A stretch of DNA of 64,000 nucleotides from Tricholomella constricta. Lineage: Eukaryota > Basidiomycota > Agaricomycetes > Agaricales > Lyophyllaceae. Below the pieces are notes generated by a model. It searched no databases. It saw only the letters and a list, made by a program, of their open reading frames with translations, and was not told the DNA's origin. Positions 10,443 to 21,640 of the stretch are shown one piece after another. The DNA is taken from assembly GCA_013368375.1 (NCBI GenBank), contig JAACJP010000018.1, forward strand, positions 372,001 to 436,000, written 5' to 3'. Each line of letters begins with the position of its first letter. Within the stretch, counting starts at the first letter, position 1. The translations under genes were made by a program, and so were the position numbers.

Positions 10443-13400
10443 TTATCGTAGGCCGAGTAGCAGGCGAAGGCGTTGGAAAGTACCGCGGTCAAGAGGCTTG
10501 GTAAATAGATCTGCGACGTTGTCCTTGGTATTGATATATTTAATGACGAGTTCGTTGGATTGTGCGCGCTCGCGAAGGAAGTGATACTTGATGTCGACAT
10601 GTTTGACGCGCGCATGGAGTAGGGGATCTTCCGATAGGTTGATCGCGGCGTTGTTGTCGCAGAGGATTGTAGTCGGTTTGGGGGTGTCATATCCGATCGC
10701 GTTGAGGAGTGCGCGCAGCCATATACATTCCTGTGCGGCCTCGAAGGCCGCCATGTATTCCGCTTCGCAGGAGGACGCCGCGACGGTCTTTTGTTTCCGT
10801 GCCGCCCAGGATATCGCTCCGGAGCCCAGATTCCAAGTATAGCCGCCAATGCTGCGTCGAGTGTCGAGGCAGTTAGCCCAATCAGAGTCGGTGAATCCGA
10901 GTAGGGACATGTCAGTCGTTTCACCAAGGTGTAGTTTGAGATTACGGGTTCCTTTGAGGTACCTTACTAGGCGGATAGCGGCGTTCCAATGTGCGGTGGC
11001 GTAGGAGTCGACGAATTGAGTTAATTGCTGTACGGCGAAGGCGATGTCAGGGCGTGTAGAAATGGCGAGGTAGAGTAGACATCCGACTAGGGATCGGTAG
11101 GGGAGTTTTTCGATCGCTTTTTGTTCTTCAAGTGGGAGTGTGGATCGATCAACGCGTCGAAGCTGTAGGCCTTTTTCCATCGGTAGGGAGAGTGGCGACG
11201 CGTCTTGTTGTCGGAAGAGATGAATGATTTTGTCGATGAGAGCGGTTTGCGATAATTTGACGGATTTGTTGGGGCGGTCCCATTCTACAGCGATGCCGAC
11301 AACGAAACGGGGAGTACCGAGATCAGAGATCGTCCATACCTCACGAAGCTCCTTCTTAAATTGTTCGTTCTCGGCTTCGCTTGTGGCGATGGAGAGGAAG
11401 TCGTCGACGTGTACAGCAGCGATAATGGTCCCAGTGTCCGATTTCCTGTAATAAACGCAGGATTCGCATGCGAGGCGCGTAAAGCCTCGGCCGACCATAA
11501 AGTCATTCAGCGTTTGGTTCCAGATCCTTCCGCTCTGTTTCATCCCGTATAGGCCACGTACCAAGCACCAGACCCAGTCCTCCTTCCCTTCCTCTTCGAA
11601 CCCTCGAGGTTGTTCCATGTATTGGATCTCGTCCCAGGGGAGGAGTCCATATAGGAAGGCCGTCTTGACATCTATTTGCATAGCGTGCCAACCTTTTGAG
11701 GCTGCGATGTGGAGTAGTACTCTCCAGGATTCCATTCGCGCTGTCGGTGAGGTGGTTTTGGTGTAGTCTTTTCCGTATACCTGTTCGTATCCCTTGAAGA
11801 CCAATCGTACCTTGAATCGGTCGATGTTTCCATCGGCGTCCCGTTTGATCTTGAAAACAGGGCGCCCCTTTCGGACTTTATGGCCTTGTGGGACTTCGGA
11901 TCGTGGGATCAGCTTGTAAACCCCCATGTCTTTGAGGGATTTCAGTTCGTCACGGTATGCGTCTGCCCAGCGAGCGGCATCCGTGGACGCCTTTGCTTCT
12001 TCCCAGGTCCTAGGTTCGTCTTCGAATTCTAGTGATGTCGGATCAAAGCCGACGGAATCAACTGCGGCTGCTAGGGCTCGATCATGATCGAGGACGTCAT
12101 TGATGTCCGTGATCTCCGACGGTTCCTTGTCTTGATCCGGGGGCTCGGGCTCGGTATGTCGAGCATGCCGACGTTCCCTTTTGGCTGTCTTGATCCGTTC
12201 TGCACTGGCTTTTGACTCTTCAACGGCTCGTTCGGTACGTGTTGGTGCAGCGTTATCCGGGTCAGCTCGTAGTGTGGGTTGTTTTTGTCTGTTGGATCTG
12301 CGGGGTTCTGTGAGTTCGTTTACCGGTTCTTCCGGTCTGGGTGCTTCGGGCTCTGGAAGGTTTGGTGGTACAAAGTCTTCGTCATCGTCCCATACGACAG
12401 GTTCTGCGGTTGCTGTGCTGTGAATTTCCTCCATTGTTGTGGCTTCGATCACAGGTTGTTCTGTTGGGACTGGAGGGGGATGGCCATTATGGCTTTCTAG
12501 AAACCGGACATGGTATGAACTGTAGACTTTACCGGTCTTGCGCTCGTAGCACCTGTACTCTTTGGCGTTTGGGTTATACCCGATTAGGACGCACTCGATT
12601 GACCGTTCATAGATCTTTGGGTTGTGCTGACTGAGGATCAGCACGAATGCCTTGCATCCGATCTCCCTGATGTACAAATAGTCCGGCTTTCGTTCGTGCC
12701 ATTTCTCATAGGGCGTGATTCCGTCAAGCGACTTTACCGCTGTTTTCTCGTGAAGGTGTGTCGCGGTAAGGTAGAACTCGTCCCACATGTTGGGAGGACA
12801 TCCAGCCGCAATGCGCATAGTGCGCGCCTTGTTCATGAGCGTTCGGTGCATTCTCTCGACGCGTCCCATGTGTGCAGACGTGTATGGGGCGCCGAACTGC
12901 TGCGCCGACCCTTGGGTTTTCAGCCACTCATCCATCTGATGACTTGCGAGTTCACCATCGTGCCCTGTGCGGTATATCCCAACTTTGAGCCCTGTCTCGA
13001 CGAAGCGCGCTTGTTCCCATGCTTTCAGTTCCTCGAATGCGTCGCTCTTGCGCTTGAGGGGGATAGACCAGGGTTTGCTCGCATAGTCGTCGACAAGATT
13101 CATGATATAATTGTTCCCATGACGAGATTGTACAGGTGAAGGTCCTGTTAAATCTATCCAGACAATCCCTAACTTTCTCGTTGCTCGATGCCCTGGCCCC
13201 TCAGCTCGCGTTTTCGGGACTGGCGTCCTGGTCTGTTTGCCCAGGATGCATGTGTCACATTTCGACGGTTTTGGCAAGAGCGTGGGGTGCGTACCTGGGA
13301 TGGTGCCGTTCTTAACCATCTCAGCGATGGTCTGGTAGTTGGCGTGGCCCAGGCGACGGTGCCAGGATTCGAGATCGGGAGCGTGTTGTGCGGAGAGAGC

Positions 13401-15008
13401 GTGATCTGCGGAAACAGATTGCAATTGGAGGGAGTACAGTCGTTGGTTGGGCATCAGTGGTCCTCCAGCGATGAAGGCGCCGGTGGAGCGGTCGTGGATC
13501 TTTACCCCGTCTTTATCAAAGTAGGCGATGGTGTCGGCCTTGGTGGAGAGTGCGCTGACTGAGATTAGGCGTACAGTGGAGTTTGGGACGTATAGAGCGT
13601 TCTCGAGTGTGATAGTGGCGCCTTTTGCGATGTGGAGACGGATGGTGCCTACTCCGAGCGCGGCGATAGATGATCCCCCGACGCCGGTGATGGAGCGTGA
13701 GGGAGTGGGCTTGAGCGTAAGGAAGTCGCTTTGGTCTGGGGATATATGGACTGTGGCGCCGGAGTCTACGTAGAAGGGGTGTTCTTCCATGGAGATCGGG
13801 GTACGTCGCTTCTGTTGAAGTGAGCCGACAGTCGTGAATACGGAGTCGTCAACCGGTTTGGAGTGAGTAGTCCAGTCGACGGATGCTTGGGGAGGATCTT
13901 CACATGCGAGCCATGCGGCCTCGCGGGTTGGTGCCACTGGACCCTGGGGGAGTGGGGATGAAGCGAGACCTGCGAACTCCGGTTTGATGCTATCGTTTCC
14001 TCCTCCTGCGATGTCGTCAGGCGATACGTACGCGATGCATGCTTTTCCGCTGCTGTTAATCCACGGAACAGGTATCTTCTCTTTGTCCTTTTTTGCGCCA
14101 CTCCCTCCCCCGCCTCCGCCGGATCCGCTCTTTCCAGTCCCTCCTTGCTCAGCTCTGCGTGCGTTGATCGACTCTGTAATCGTCTTCCCTTCCATGCCTC
14201 CTCCTGGACGAATGCACCATCGTTTGGTGTGCGTTTTGCAGGGTTTGCGCGCCGCGTAGCAGAGGGGACAGCAGGGGGCGTCGGGCGCATGGCCGTGGGC
14301 GTGATCAGTGTCCTTGACGGCGAGTGCGGTATCGCGCGTTTGCATTTGACGTTTGGATGAGGCGAGGGTGTCTTCATAGCCAAGGATCTTGATGATATGG
14401 CTAGAGGTATAGGGATTCATCTTTGTTGAGCCGGCTAGGTCGCGAGATAAGCTGGATTGGATGTTGTCGAACGCTTTGTCGTTTAAGCTGTTCAGGATCG
14501 CGATACACTTGAAGAGATCGCGATCGATAGTGCCCATGTCAAAGGCTGCGTCGACGAGTTTGCAGATATTAGTGGCGGTATCGACAGTAGGGGTATCTGT
14601 GGAACAGTAGGTGGATAGGGCTTCGCGAATCTTCGCGACTTGTTTGATAGGTCCGGCGCCTAAGCAGTGGGCTTTGACGTTTTCGAAGCATATCTTCGCC
14701 CCTTTAGAGTGGTCGATGAAGTCCAGAAGGGACTCGTGAACAGCATGTTCGAGAGCGGCGACGGCTAGTGCGCCGTTGGTCACGTAGTTGCCGTAGGCGC
14801 GTGGTTCTGCGCTAGGGTTGGGGGAAATGGTGAGGGGGCTGAAGACGTACGTGAGGAGCCCGTTCATTGATAGGAAGTTCCTAAAACGCCTCTCCCAGGA
14901 TTTAAAATCTGTCTTGTCTTTGTGTAGGATATCGCCCGTCCATTGCGTGCGGATGGCCATGGCGGGGATGGAGAGGACATTGCCCTCGATTGGTTGCTGA
15001 GTACCCAT
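10443..15008 (-). CDS. gag-pol: Copia Gag-Pol polyprotein, intact, 1521 aa
   Basis: A single ATG-started frame in Copia order. An N-terminal Gag/UBN2-like region is followed by a Cys/His cluster at residues 247-265. The aspartic protease has YVDSGAT with D415. The integrase has a GAG-pre-integrase zinc region (SWHRRLGH near 548, CDTCILGK near 585) and a catalytic core from about WIDLTGP near 617. The reverse transcriptase has HVDD (D1202, D1203; usual motif YVDD). RNase H contains CDNNAAI (D1451) and the closing ADLFTKPL near the end. No stop or frameshift interrupts it. Gag and Pol are one frame, so a Gag excess must come from another mechanism such as processing or splicing. Confidence 0.96.
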   Translation of the reverse strand: MGTQQPIEGNVLSIPAMAIRTQWTGDILHKDKTDFKSWERRFRNFLSMNGLLTYVFSPLTISPNPSAEPRAYGNYVTNGALAVAALEHAVHESLLDFIDHSKGAKICFENVKAHCLGAGPIKQVAKIREALSTYCSTDTPTVDTATNICKLVDAAFDMGTIDRDLFKCIAILNSLNDKAFDNIQSSLSRDLAGSTKMNPYTSSHIIKILGYEDTLASSKRQMQTRDTALAVKDTDHAHGHAPDAPCCPLCYAARKPCKTHTKRWCIRPGGGMEGKTITESINARRAEQGGTGKSGSGGGGGGSGAKKDKEKIPVPWINSSGKACIAYVSPDDIAGGGNDSIKPEFAGLASSPLPQGPVAPTREAAWLACEDPPQASVDWTTHSKPVDDSVFTTVGSLQQKRRTPISMEEHPFYVDSGATVHISPDQSDFLTLKPTPSRSITGVGGSSIAALGVGTIRLHIAKGATITLENALYVPNSTVRLISVSALSTKADTIAYFDKDGVKIHDRSTGAFIAGGPLMPNQRLYSLQLQSVSADHALSAQHAPDLESWHRRLGHANYQTIAEMVKNGTIPGTHPTLLPKPSKCDTCILGKQTRTPVPKTRAEGPGHRATRKLGIVWIDLTGPSPVQSRHGNNYIMNLVDDYASKPWSIPLKRKSDAFEELKAWEQARFVETGLKVGIYRTGHDGELASHQMDEWLKTQGSAQQFGAPYTSAHMGRVERMHRTLMNKARTMRIAAGCPPNMWDEFYLTATHLHEKTAVKSLDGITPYEKWHERKPDYLYIREIGCKAFVLILSQHNPKIYERSIECVLIGYNPNAKEYRCYERKTGKVYSSYHVRFLESHNGHPPPVPTEQPVIEATTMEEIHSTATAEPVVWDDDEDFVPPNLPEPEAPRPEEPVNELTEPRRSNRQKQPTLRADPDNAAPTRTERAVEESKASAERIKTAKRERRHARHTEPEPPDQDKEPSEITDINDVLDHDRALAAAVDSVGFDPTSLEFEDEPRTWEEAKASTDAARWADAYRDELKSLKDMGVYKLIPRSEVPQGHKVRKGRPVFKIKRDADGNIDRFKVRLVFKGYEQVYGKDYTKTTSPTARMESWRVLLHIAASKGWHAMQIDVKTAFLYGLLPWDEIQYMEQPRGFEEEGKEDWVWCLVRGLYGMKQSGRIWNQTLNDFMVGRGFTRLACESCVYYRKSDTGTIIAAVHVDDFLSIATSEAENEQFKKELREVWTISDLGTPRFVVGIAVEWDRPNKSVKLSQTALIDKIIHLFRQQDASPLSLPMEKGLQLRRVDRSTLPLEEQKAIEKLPYRSLVGCLLYLAISTRPDIAFAVQQLTQFVDSYATAHWNAAIRLVRYLKGTRNLKLHLGETTDMSLLGFTDSDWANCLDTRRSIGGYTWNLGSGAISWAARKQKTVAASSCEAEYMAAFEAAQECIWLRALLNAIGYDTPKPTTILCDNNAAINLSEDPLLHARVKHVDIKYHFLRERAQSNELVIKYINTKDNVADLFTKPLDRGTFQRLRLLLGLR

Positions 15009-15205
15009 GGTAAGAGATGTTTATTTCGTCCAAGGGGATGGTGTGTCTGTGGTAGGGGGGGTTTGGAAGACAAAGGGATCGAGGCGCGTTCACTTCGATT
15101 AGATAGCGACGCGCTGATAAGATCGGTTTTCGGATCGGAGTACGATCCGGGTTCCGGGTGCTGGCTGGGATTCTGTAATCGTCGACACTGGTGTGTTCAA
15201 CAATA

Positions 15206-15215
15206 GCCCATAACC
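15206..15215 (-). other. Copia primer-binding site, complementary to initiator tRNA-Met anticodon region
   Basis: Directly after the 5' LTR the minus strand reads GGTTATGGGC. Its complement GCCCATAACC matches the anticodon loop and flank of eukaryotic initiator tRNA-Met. Drosophila copia is known to prime from a half-tRNA of this kind. The position is seen; the primer identity is inferred from known tRNA sequence. Confidence 0.7.
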
Positions 15216-15569
15216 TGTTAGAATCTAGACCAGATGACCGGTTATATAGACTTAGTGAGTCTAATAAGGATAACGAGAAGTAAGACCTCAGTCTCGTATA
15301 AGTGACTGTATTTGGATCGTACCTAATAAGGATAACGAGAAGTAAGACTACACGACAATTAGTTACGATCCGTTATAAGTATAAGAAAGTACTCACCCTC
15401 AGTCTCGTATAAGTGACTGAGGGTGTACGATAGGTAGTGTTAGTATATATAGGTAAAATGTCCTTTGTCAGAGATAAAGGAATAGAGATAAAGGGAATAT
15501 ATGTAAAGAGACCGTGGTGGCCGGGCCGATTACAAAGGGTGTCGTCGGTGGCTCACCTGAATTCCAACA
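15216..15569 (-). repeat. 5' LTR of the Copia element
   Basis: Same 354 bp as the copy at 10043-10396 with no difference seen by eye; it carries the promoter for the element. Confidence 0.97.
15444..15451 (-). promoter_or_regulatory. TATA box of the Copia 5' LTR
   Basis: TATATATA within the 5' LTR; transcription would proceed leftwards into the gag-pol leader. Confidence 0.55.
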
Positions 15570-15574
15570 GAGCG

Positions 15575-16987
15575 AACGTAGGGCTTTCCAGTACCTATGG
15601 AACATGGACATGGCCGGTTGAGATACGGTATACCTAATTCTCTACCCCTCCCTTCTGGAACCCTGAGTCGGAGAGGCGAGGATCGTGACCGTACAGTGAC
15701 AAACGTATAGTGACGCGACAGTGCTGATAAATTTGCTGGGTCGTGAGTGAGGACGACAAGGTAGCTGGACCTTGCGTGTGATGGGTACCGATTGTTCGCG
15801 TGAAGGTTGCGATTGCATCACCGTATTCATTCCATTGACATGGCAATCACAAGCATAACGCACACGAGCGATCAGGAGCGTATCCGACGACAACATATGG
15901 AATTGGTGAGGGTGGCCAAGGACGATCGAGCGCGCGGGCGATGGGGTGCGAGGGCAATGGATGTACTTACGCGTTCTCCCGCAACGTCTGTGCAGCGACA
16001 AAAGAGAACAATCAGGCATCACAAAGTTGTCTGTACGTCTCATTTAAGATTGCCCCAAGAAGCTGCGCGCGCTTACGACCCGCAGCACCAGCATAGTAGG
16101 AGGCTGTGATGCCGAGCTCGCGGCCCTACAGATTATGAAACACTTTTGAGGACTTTAACAGCATTAGAAACCATCGCATTCAAGTTGGGTACGCAAGTCG
16201 GAGTGTATAACGAATGCAGATTTTGCGCCAGATTTGAACCGCTATCACCATCCATGAGCACAGTATTGGTATCGCAAGCGCTTTTGTCGGCATGACACGT
16301 ATTTGTCGGCATTAGCGATATGATTGAGGCATCGGTTCCGGACGAGCTTGGCTGTAGCTGACTCTGGACTAGTGTGCACTTGACGGGATACCCTTCATTC
16401 AACAAACGAAATACGTGGTGTCGTATCGACGCACCCTAGAAAGCTACTTGACAGGCATTGAGTAGGGGTGTTTCATCTCTGGACGATCCGCACAGTCCGA
16501 AAGGAATGGAGGGGTGTTACACGTGCGCAGAAGGTTGCCGGCGTCGTACAGCCTCACAGCACCATTTGAAATTCAGCAGCATAAGAGGGCAAGGGTGTTG
16601 TGAGTGATGAAGGAGCGAAGCTGCTTCGAGCTCTGGCCATGGGTCGTCCTATGGTTGTCGATCCTCCGAAGTAGATATGGAACGCCTGCCACCACCAAAA
16701 TCTAAGTAGCCATCATCATCTGCAGATGAGACATTTAAGTGGTCGCTTGTGATGAAGGCGTTGAAGGAGAAATGAGGCGGGTAGCACGGGAAGCGTTTGG
16801 CTAAGTAATCGCGACGTACGAGTCCAACAGGTCTTCCGCATCAATCGGAACTGGAGGTGAGACCATTCCCATAATTGACACGCCGAGCGCTTACCTTGAT
16901 GTCCAATTTTCAACACGCCGCGAGGGCGTCCTGAGCGCTTCCTTCAAATAAAGACGGTTTAATATGTTTTACAGAGAAGAAGTCCGT
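15575..16987. other. Gene-free stretch right of the Copia element
   Basis: Only short unrelated open frames. The longest plausible one is 90 codons on the minus strand (16133-16405), with no recognisable motif. Nothing supportable was found. Confidence 0.4.
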
Positions 16988-17747
16988 TCATGCATACCAT
17001 AACTGCATGAATACACGACATTGAAGGCATAGAACAAGTATCGGAAGGACGCTGTGATCAACTCCTAGACGATAAACCAGATACTCGGCCAGAATCTCAG
17101 TTTCGTCAATACAACTTAAGTTCGAACTCCTGGATGAGTCCACCAGCAGAGATATGGACGCGCACGAAGGACGGGGAGATATGAGACATTGGATGTGATA
17201 TATGTACTTCAAAATTTTCGTGTCGCGATGACCAGGACTCGGATGCTTTGAGGATTTTTCTAGCCCAAGTCACAGTGGTGCCAATGATGCTGTCGCCCAA
17301 GAGGCATTGCAAAAGCGATTGAGTTGTATGTCCAACCTTGGGAAGACAGATCCATTTTAGCACGGATTTGGCATAAAGATTTTGGGTGAAGGGGTTTGAC
17401 AGGGTCCGGAGGAAGGGCAGACTTGCGTGGCGCCCATCTACTGTTTGCTTTCGAGCTTTTGGGATCTTGTGCAAGGTTAATCTACCTACAAGTCTTTATG
17501 CCACAGTATGCACGGTTATCTTGACCTTTTCCGAGGCAGATCTTGTCGCATAATGAAATTCTCAGAGTTGAGGAAAAGCCGAGGGACGTCGAAGGAGAAC
17601 CAGTGGCAGCGGGACTCGGAAAGGCGTCGCGTGCCAAACCCAGAACGGTCACGTGGAAGGATCATTATCACCTTGGTGACTTGGCTGACCTTTCCTTCAC
17701 TCTAGTAGCCTTGGATATCTCCTCTCGAATTCTAGACGACTGTTAAC
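16988..17747 (-). pseudogene. Unrecognised, possibly decayed minus-strand gene
   Basis: Two or three consecutive minus-strand stretches have protein-like composition but do not join cleanly. One is open from about 17715 to 17521. The second is a 122-codon frame at 17106-17474 (contains LPFLRTLSNPFTQNLYAKSV). A third continues in a different frame at about 17112-16988. A candidate intron at about 17475-17530 leaves the frame out of phase, suggesting decay. No domain is recognised, and it could also be chance. Confidence 0.25.
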
Positions 17748-19997
17748 CTGGAACCGCATTATTTTGGGCTTATATGTGCGACGAACAAGCCGGAAAAACG
17801 TTCGACGTGGAACGGGAAAGACGACAGAATCATAGAAAGAGGTGGCCGTAGTGCGTATCTCCAACTACCCGTCCCAGTTTTCACTCATGCGTGCGTTTTT
17901 CAGTATCCTGTTTATTATTCTCTGAACACAACGGGCAATTGATGTACTTTCCGGGCACGTCTTGCGGAAGCCTTGAGGATGACACACTGAGTCGATCTGG
18001 GCATACGATTACCGGTAGGGAAAGGTAGTCCTGGTGAGAACTTGTAGTCCATCTATCCGTGTGGCTAGCCGCTTTAACACCCGCAAAACGCATGCTGCTA
18101 CGCGGTGAATCGTGGGCGCAACCTGATCGAAATCACACTTAAGAGGTCGGCCCTTGTTAATAGACCTCTCTTGAGATTACTAATTTGTTTCCATACACCA
18201 GCTTGGAGTTTGAGATGCTCTTATCAACTTGAAAGAAGGACACGAATGCAGGTCCTTATTCTTTGCCGACATCCTCTTGGCTGTTGCAGTTCATATCCTA
18301 TTGCCGTTTGATGGGAGACCTTCGACGCATTGCTGACTCGTGTTGATGAAGTTGCCCATTCGTCCTATTAAAAAGATGTATGGACCCTCAAGGTTCGCCC
18401 TCTTCGTCGCTTACTACCTCTTCGCACCACCGAAACTTTGCTCGGGAAGCATGAGTTTGCCTTTTCAAACTTGAACAATGGCTCGAAATCCTGCCTTGTC
18501 TATATCGGCTGCAGTCCCTTTCGGTTCAAAGCATTTCATAGCTGCAGAGAACAAGGAAGTATAAGTTCAGTCCAGTCTCTCGCCACAAGTTCTGAATGCA
18601 AAAATACAACATGGTCTGATAGGCAAGTCAAATGACGTTTTTTTCCGTTTCATCCACTGAAACTTTTCTCCTCAAGGAGTAGATTTCGCCTTTGTATTTC
18701 CCTTGCTCTGCTATTTGGTGTTGATAAGGTCCATTTCGCGTCAGTCTCCAACTTCCTTATCTTCTCCTGTGTCAATCTCATGTTGAGATTCAAACACTAG
18801 TTCGCATCGTCGTTGAAACCAAGGCTTCTTGAACGCTACTTAAAGGTCGCCATACTTCGGGCCGGCATATATTTACGATTTGACGGAGAGTCATTACCAC
18901 CGCGCTGTCATCATGCAAGCCGCCGTGACCTGTGAACTCAACCTTCCAGGATGGCCTGGGCCCAACTATTTGTTACGCGCATCTTCACCATTGCTTCTGC
19001 TTCCCAGCCATATGGTTCGGCCAGCGCAACGCCACTCCCCATGGCCCTACACGGTTCAATGGCAGCCCTGCGCCACTAGAGATGGCCATCGCCCGATGTC
19101 GTCCATGCCCGCTGCCCAGTTAATTTAAGGTGAGAGCCTGATGTCCGCCGGCTGATGGACTCGTGCTGAGGAGGACTCGTGGTCAAACTTTGTATTCACG
19201 CCATGCACGACAAGGTGGTCACGCGGTATCCACTTTCGTGCCGCGTTTCTCATGCCCCCCGCATTGGCGCAACCCTTTTTGTTCGTTTCGGGACGACCCT
19301 CCCACCGGACTGGCGATGATTCAGAAAATCTGGCCGAACACAGTCCTTATCAGAACGCCGCACTTCCTCCGATCCTAATCGGACTTCCCATCACTGAAAT
19401 TCATGGATTGTTTTCCCCGCTTGCCGGTTTCTTATTGTCTTTTGCGAATGAATGTAGGGCTTCGCGTTCGCTCGCAACGGGGTCTTTGCAGTGTCAGAAA
19501 GTGGATTGAAGAGGTGATGACACAACTAAAATAACGCGGGTCGAGCCAAGCCGCAGGTGGACGTAATAAGTGTAACCGAGACTGGGGGTATAACGCGAGA
19601 GGGGGGGATGGTATGGATATGTGGAGAGTTCGTGAATGAATTGTAGGGATCGTGAAGAGGGGCAATCAACGTGTCGCACATGAAGGTAATGGAAGTGGAA
19701 GGATGGGCCATCGAGGCGCATCCTATGGAGGATGGCCGTGGATTGGTACCAGTACACCGACGACGCATCCTCCGGACATGAGGGGAGTGGGGTTGGCTGG
19801 AAAGCGACTATGACTACAACATATGCAAGTGGGAACAGAAAGCCGGGAAAAATAAAGAAAGCGTTCAACACGTACAAAGCACACCGAGGGGGGTATTGAA
19901 GCGGAGGAGGGAAACGAAACGGTGCGTGAAAATACACATATCCATACAGTGTCCGACCAAGCCAACGAAAGACGCCCAGCATCTGTTGAGGTTTGGG
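17748..19997. other. Gene-free stretch, 3' flank of the HMG-box gene
   Basis: No family, tRNA or repeat recognised. The last few hundred bases are presumably the 3' untranslated region of the minus-strand HMG-box gene. Confidence 0.4.
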
Positions 19998-21640
19998 TTA
20001 GAAGCCATGGCCGGCCATCATCTCGTCGAACGCAAGAACACCGTCCTCTGAGAAATGATGACCATCTAACGGCGTCTGGGCGTATTCTTGGGTGTAATTC
20101 ATGTCCATGCCGTTGCCGAGGTGCATCGGCTCCTGGTACTTGGACACGCCGAGTTCAATCGGCGGGATCGCGCTCAGATCGAAGTCATCGCCGAGAAGGA
20201 GGTCCGAGTTGCTGTTCGGCCACAACTGGTTGGTCTCCCAAGAATACTGCGCGTACTCCTGTTGCAGCTGCATCTCCATCTGAAGGTCGATCTCAGCCTG
20301 ACTACTGGGTTCAGGCTGCGGCAGCTCGTTGGAGGTAGTGAGGCGGGAAAAGGACTGGGAAAGCACGGCGGAACTCGGTGTGAAGGGACCGGAGTTGGGC
20401 GTCGATGGGCCAGAAGAGCCGGACTCGGCGGAGGAGCCGGAGGAGATGATGTGGTGGGGCGGCAGGAGCATGGTTTCTTGCGAGGTGTCGAGTGGGTGAA
20501 GCGAATCTCGCTCGGTCATGCCGGTCATGCTGAACATGTTTCGCAGAAACTCGGACGACTAGAAATTCAACAAGTCAGCATACGAAAGGAAGAAAGGGCA
20601 CTGCGAACGCACCTGAAGGCTAGCTTCGAATTGTCCGAATGAAGAAGGCTGCATAAAGCTCTCGCTTGGGCGGAAGTCGAAATTTGACAAGGCATCTTCG
20701 GGGTGGTCGGGATGCGACGATCGACGGCTGATCATGGGAAGCAACGAGGGAGACGTCGGGCAGGACGGTGTCATCTGGTAGACGTTGGGGATCTGGATGG
20801 ACTGGTAAGGAGGAGGGGTAGGTGCAGACGCGGACCGGCCGTGGTGTCGGTTGTGCGAGACAACAGGAACGACGAACGAAAGGCTCTCGGTCTCGGCCTC
20901 GTCGAGATCTCCCCTACGGCCTTTGGGCTTCCTACTCTTCGAGCGGCCATCCTTGTCCTTGGCGCGTTGAGGTCGGTAGACGTAGTTGGGGTACATCTGT
21001 TCGTGCTCCTTCTTCTTTTCCTTCGCTAACTGCTCCCAGTATTGACGCTCCTCTGCACCCAGACTCTTCCACTGCTGGCTGATCGTCTTGGAAAGGTCAG
21101 CCTGGCGCTGCTTCTTGGTCGGACCCTCTGCGGCAGCCTCTTCCTGAGCGGCTTGGCGATCCTCGCAGCACTTGCGGCGGAACAGAATGAATGCATTCTC
21201 GGGTCTCTTGATGTAGTCCTCGTCGCCCTTCTTTGGCCGACGCTCGACGATGTCGCTGCTGGATGACGATTTTCGTCGTTTATGCGATGATGGGGATGGT
21301 GATACAGATGTTAACGAAGATTCGGGGGAAAGGGTGCGCATGAAAAGGGGAGGTGTTATACATGATGATGATGATGAAGACAAAGCGAGCGTGCGGAGGT
21401 CGGGTTCAAAGGGCGAGTGAGATGGCGAATCGTAAGGACTGTCGGGGAAATTATGCGTGATAGGGAAGGTGAAGGCGCGTGGCGTGGGGGAGATGATGGC
21501 AAGAGTCGGGGGTTGTGGTGCGTCCGTCGTCACTTCGAGTGCTATACGAAGGTAAGTAAAGACCTGTCGCTCTGCAGAATAGCTGCTAAAGAAGTTTACT
21601 CACATCGGGACTGGATATCACGGGTGCGAAGGGCGGGCAT
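19998..21640 (-). CDS. HMG-box transcription factor, 508 aa, three exons
   Basis: Exons on the minus strand are 21640-21604, 21541-20613 and 20558-19998. The 62-nt intron has GTGAGT...TAG and the 54-nt intron has GTGCGT...CTGAC...TAG; both keep the frame. The first exon encodes only MPALRTRDIQSR, a start I associate with basidiomycete HMG proteins. The HMG box (residues about 122-205) begins YIKRPENAFILFRRK and has an extended, acidic/Gln-rich loop between its first two helices. It is followed by a basic KSRKPKGRR stretch, a likely nuclear signal. The rest is Ser/Pro-rich, with a Gln-rich and acidic C-terminal segment that could be an activation domain. It should bind bent or AT-rich DNA in the nucleus. 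MAT-type or Prf1/Pcc1-like roles are possible but not shown. Confidence 0.88.

Larger units (their letters stand above)
10043..15569 (-). mobile_element. Complete Ty1/Copia LTR retrotransposon, 5527 bp
   Basis: Two 354-bp LTRs (10043-10396 and 15216-15569) enclose one long gag-pol frame on the minus strand. Compared by eye, the LTRs show no difference. The insertion is flanked by the perfect duplication GAGCG (10038-10042 and 15570-15574). A primer-binding site and a purine tract abut the inner LTR ends. Identical LTRs, an exact target duplication and an uninterrupted frame together mean recent insertion and probable autonomy. The flanks join into unremarkable intergenic DNA. Confidence 0.97.

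Noticed and set aside
10295..10927. A 210-codon minus-strand frame overlapping the Copia 3' end
   Set aside because: It overlaps the Copia RNase H in another frame and extends into the LTR; no family features.
20559..20620. The HMG protein ending at the TAG at 20559
   Set aside because: That TAG is part of the acceptor TTTCTAG of a 54-nt intron; the following exon continues in phase with matching composition.
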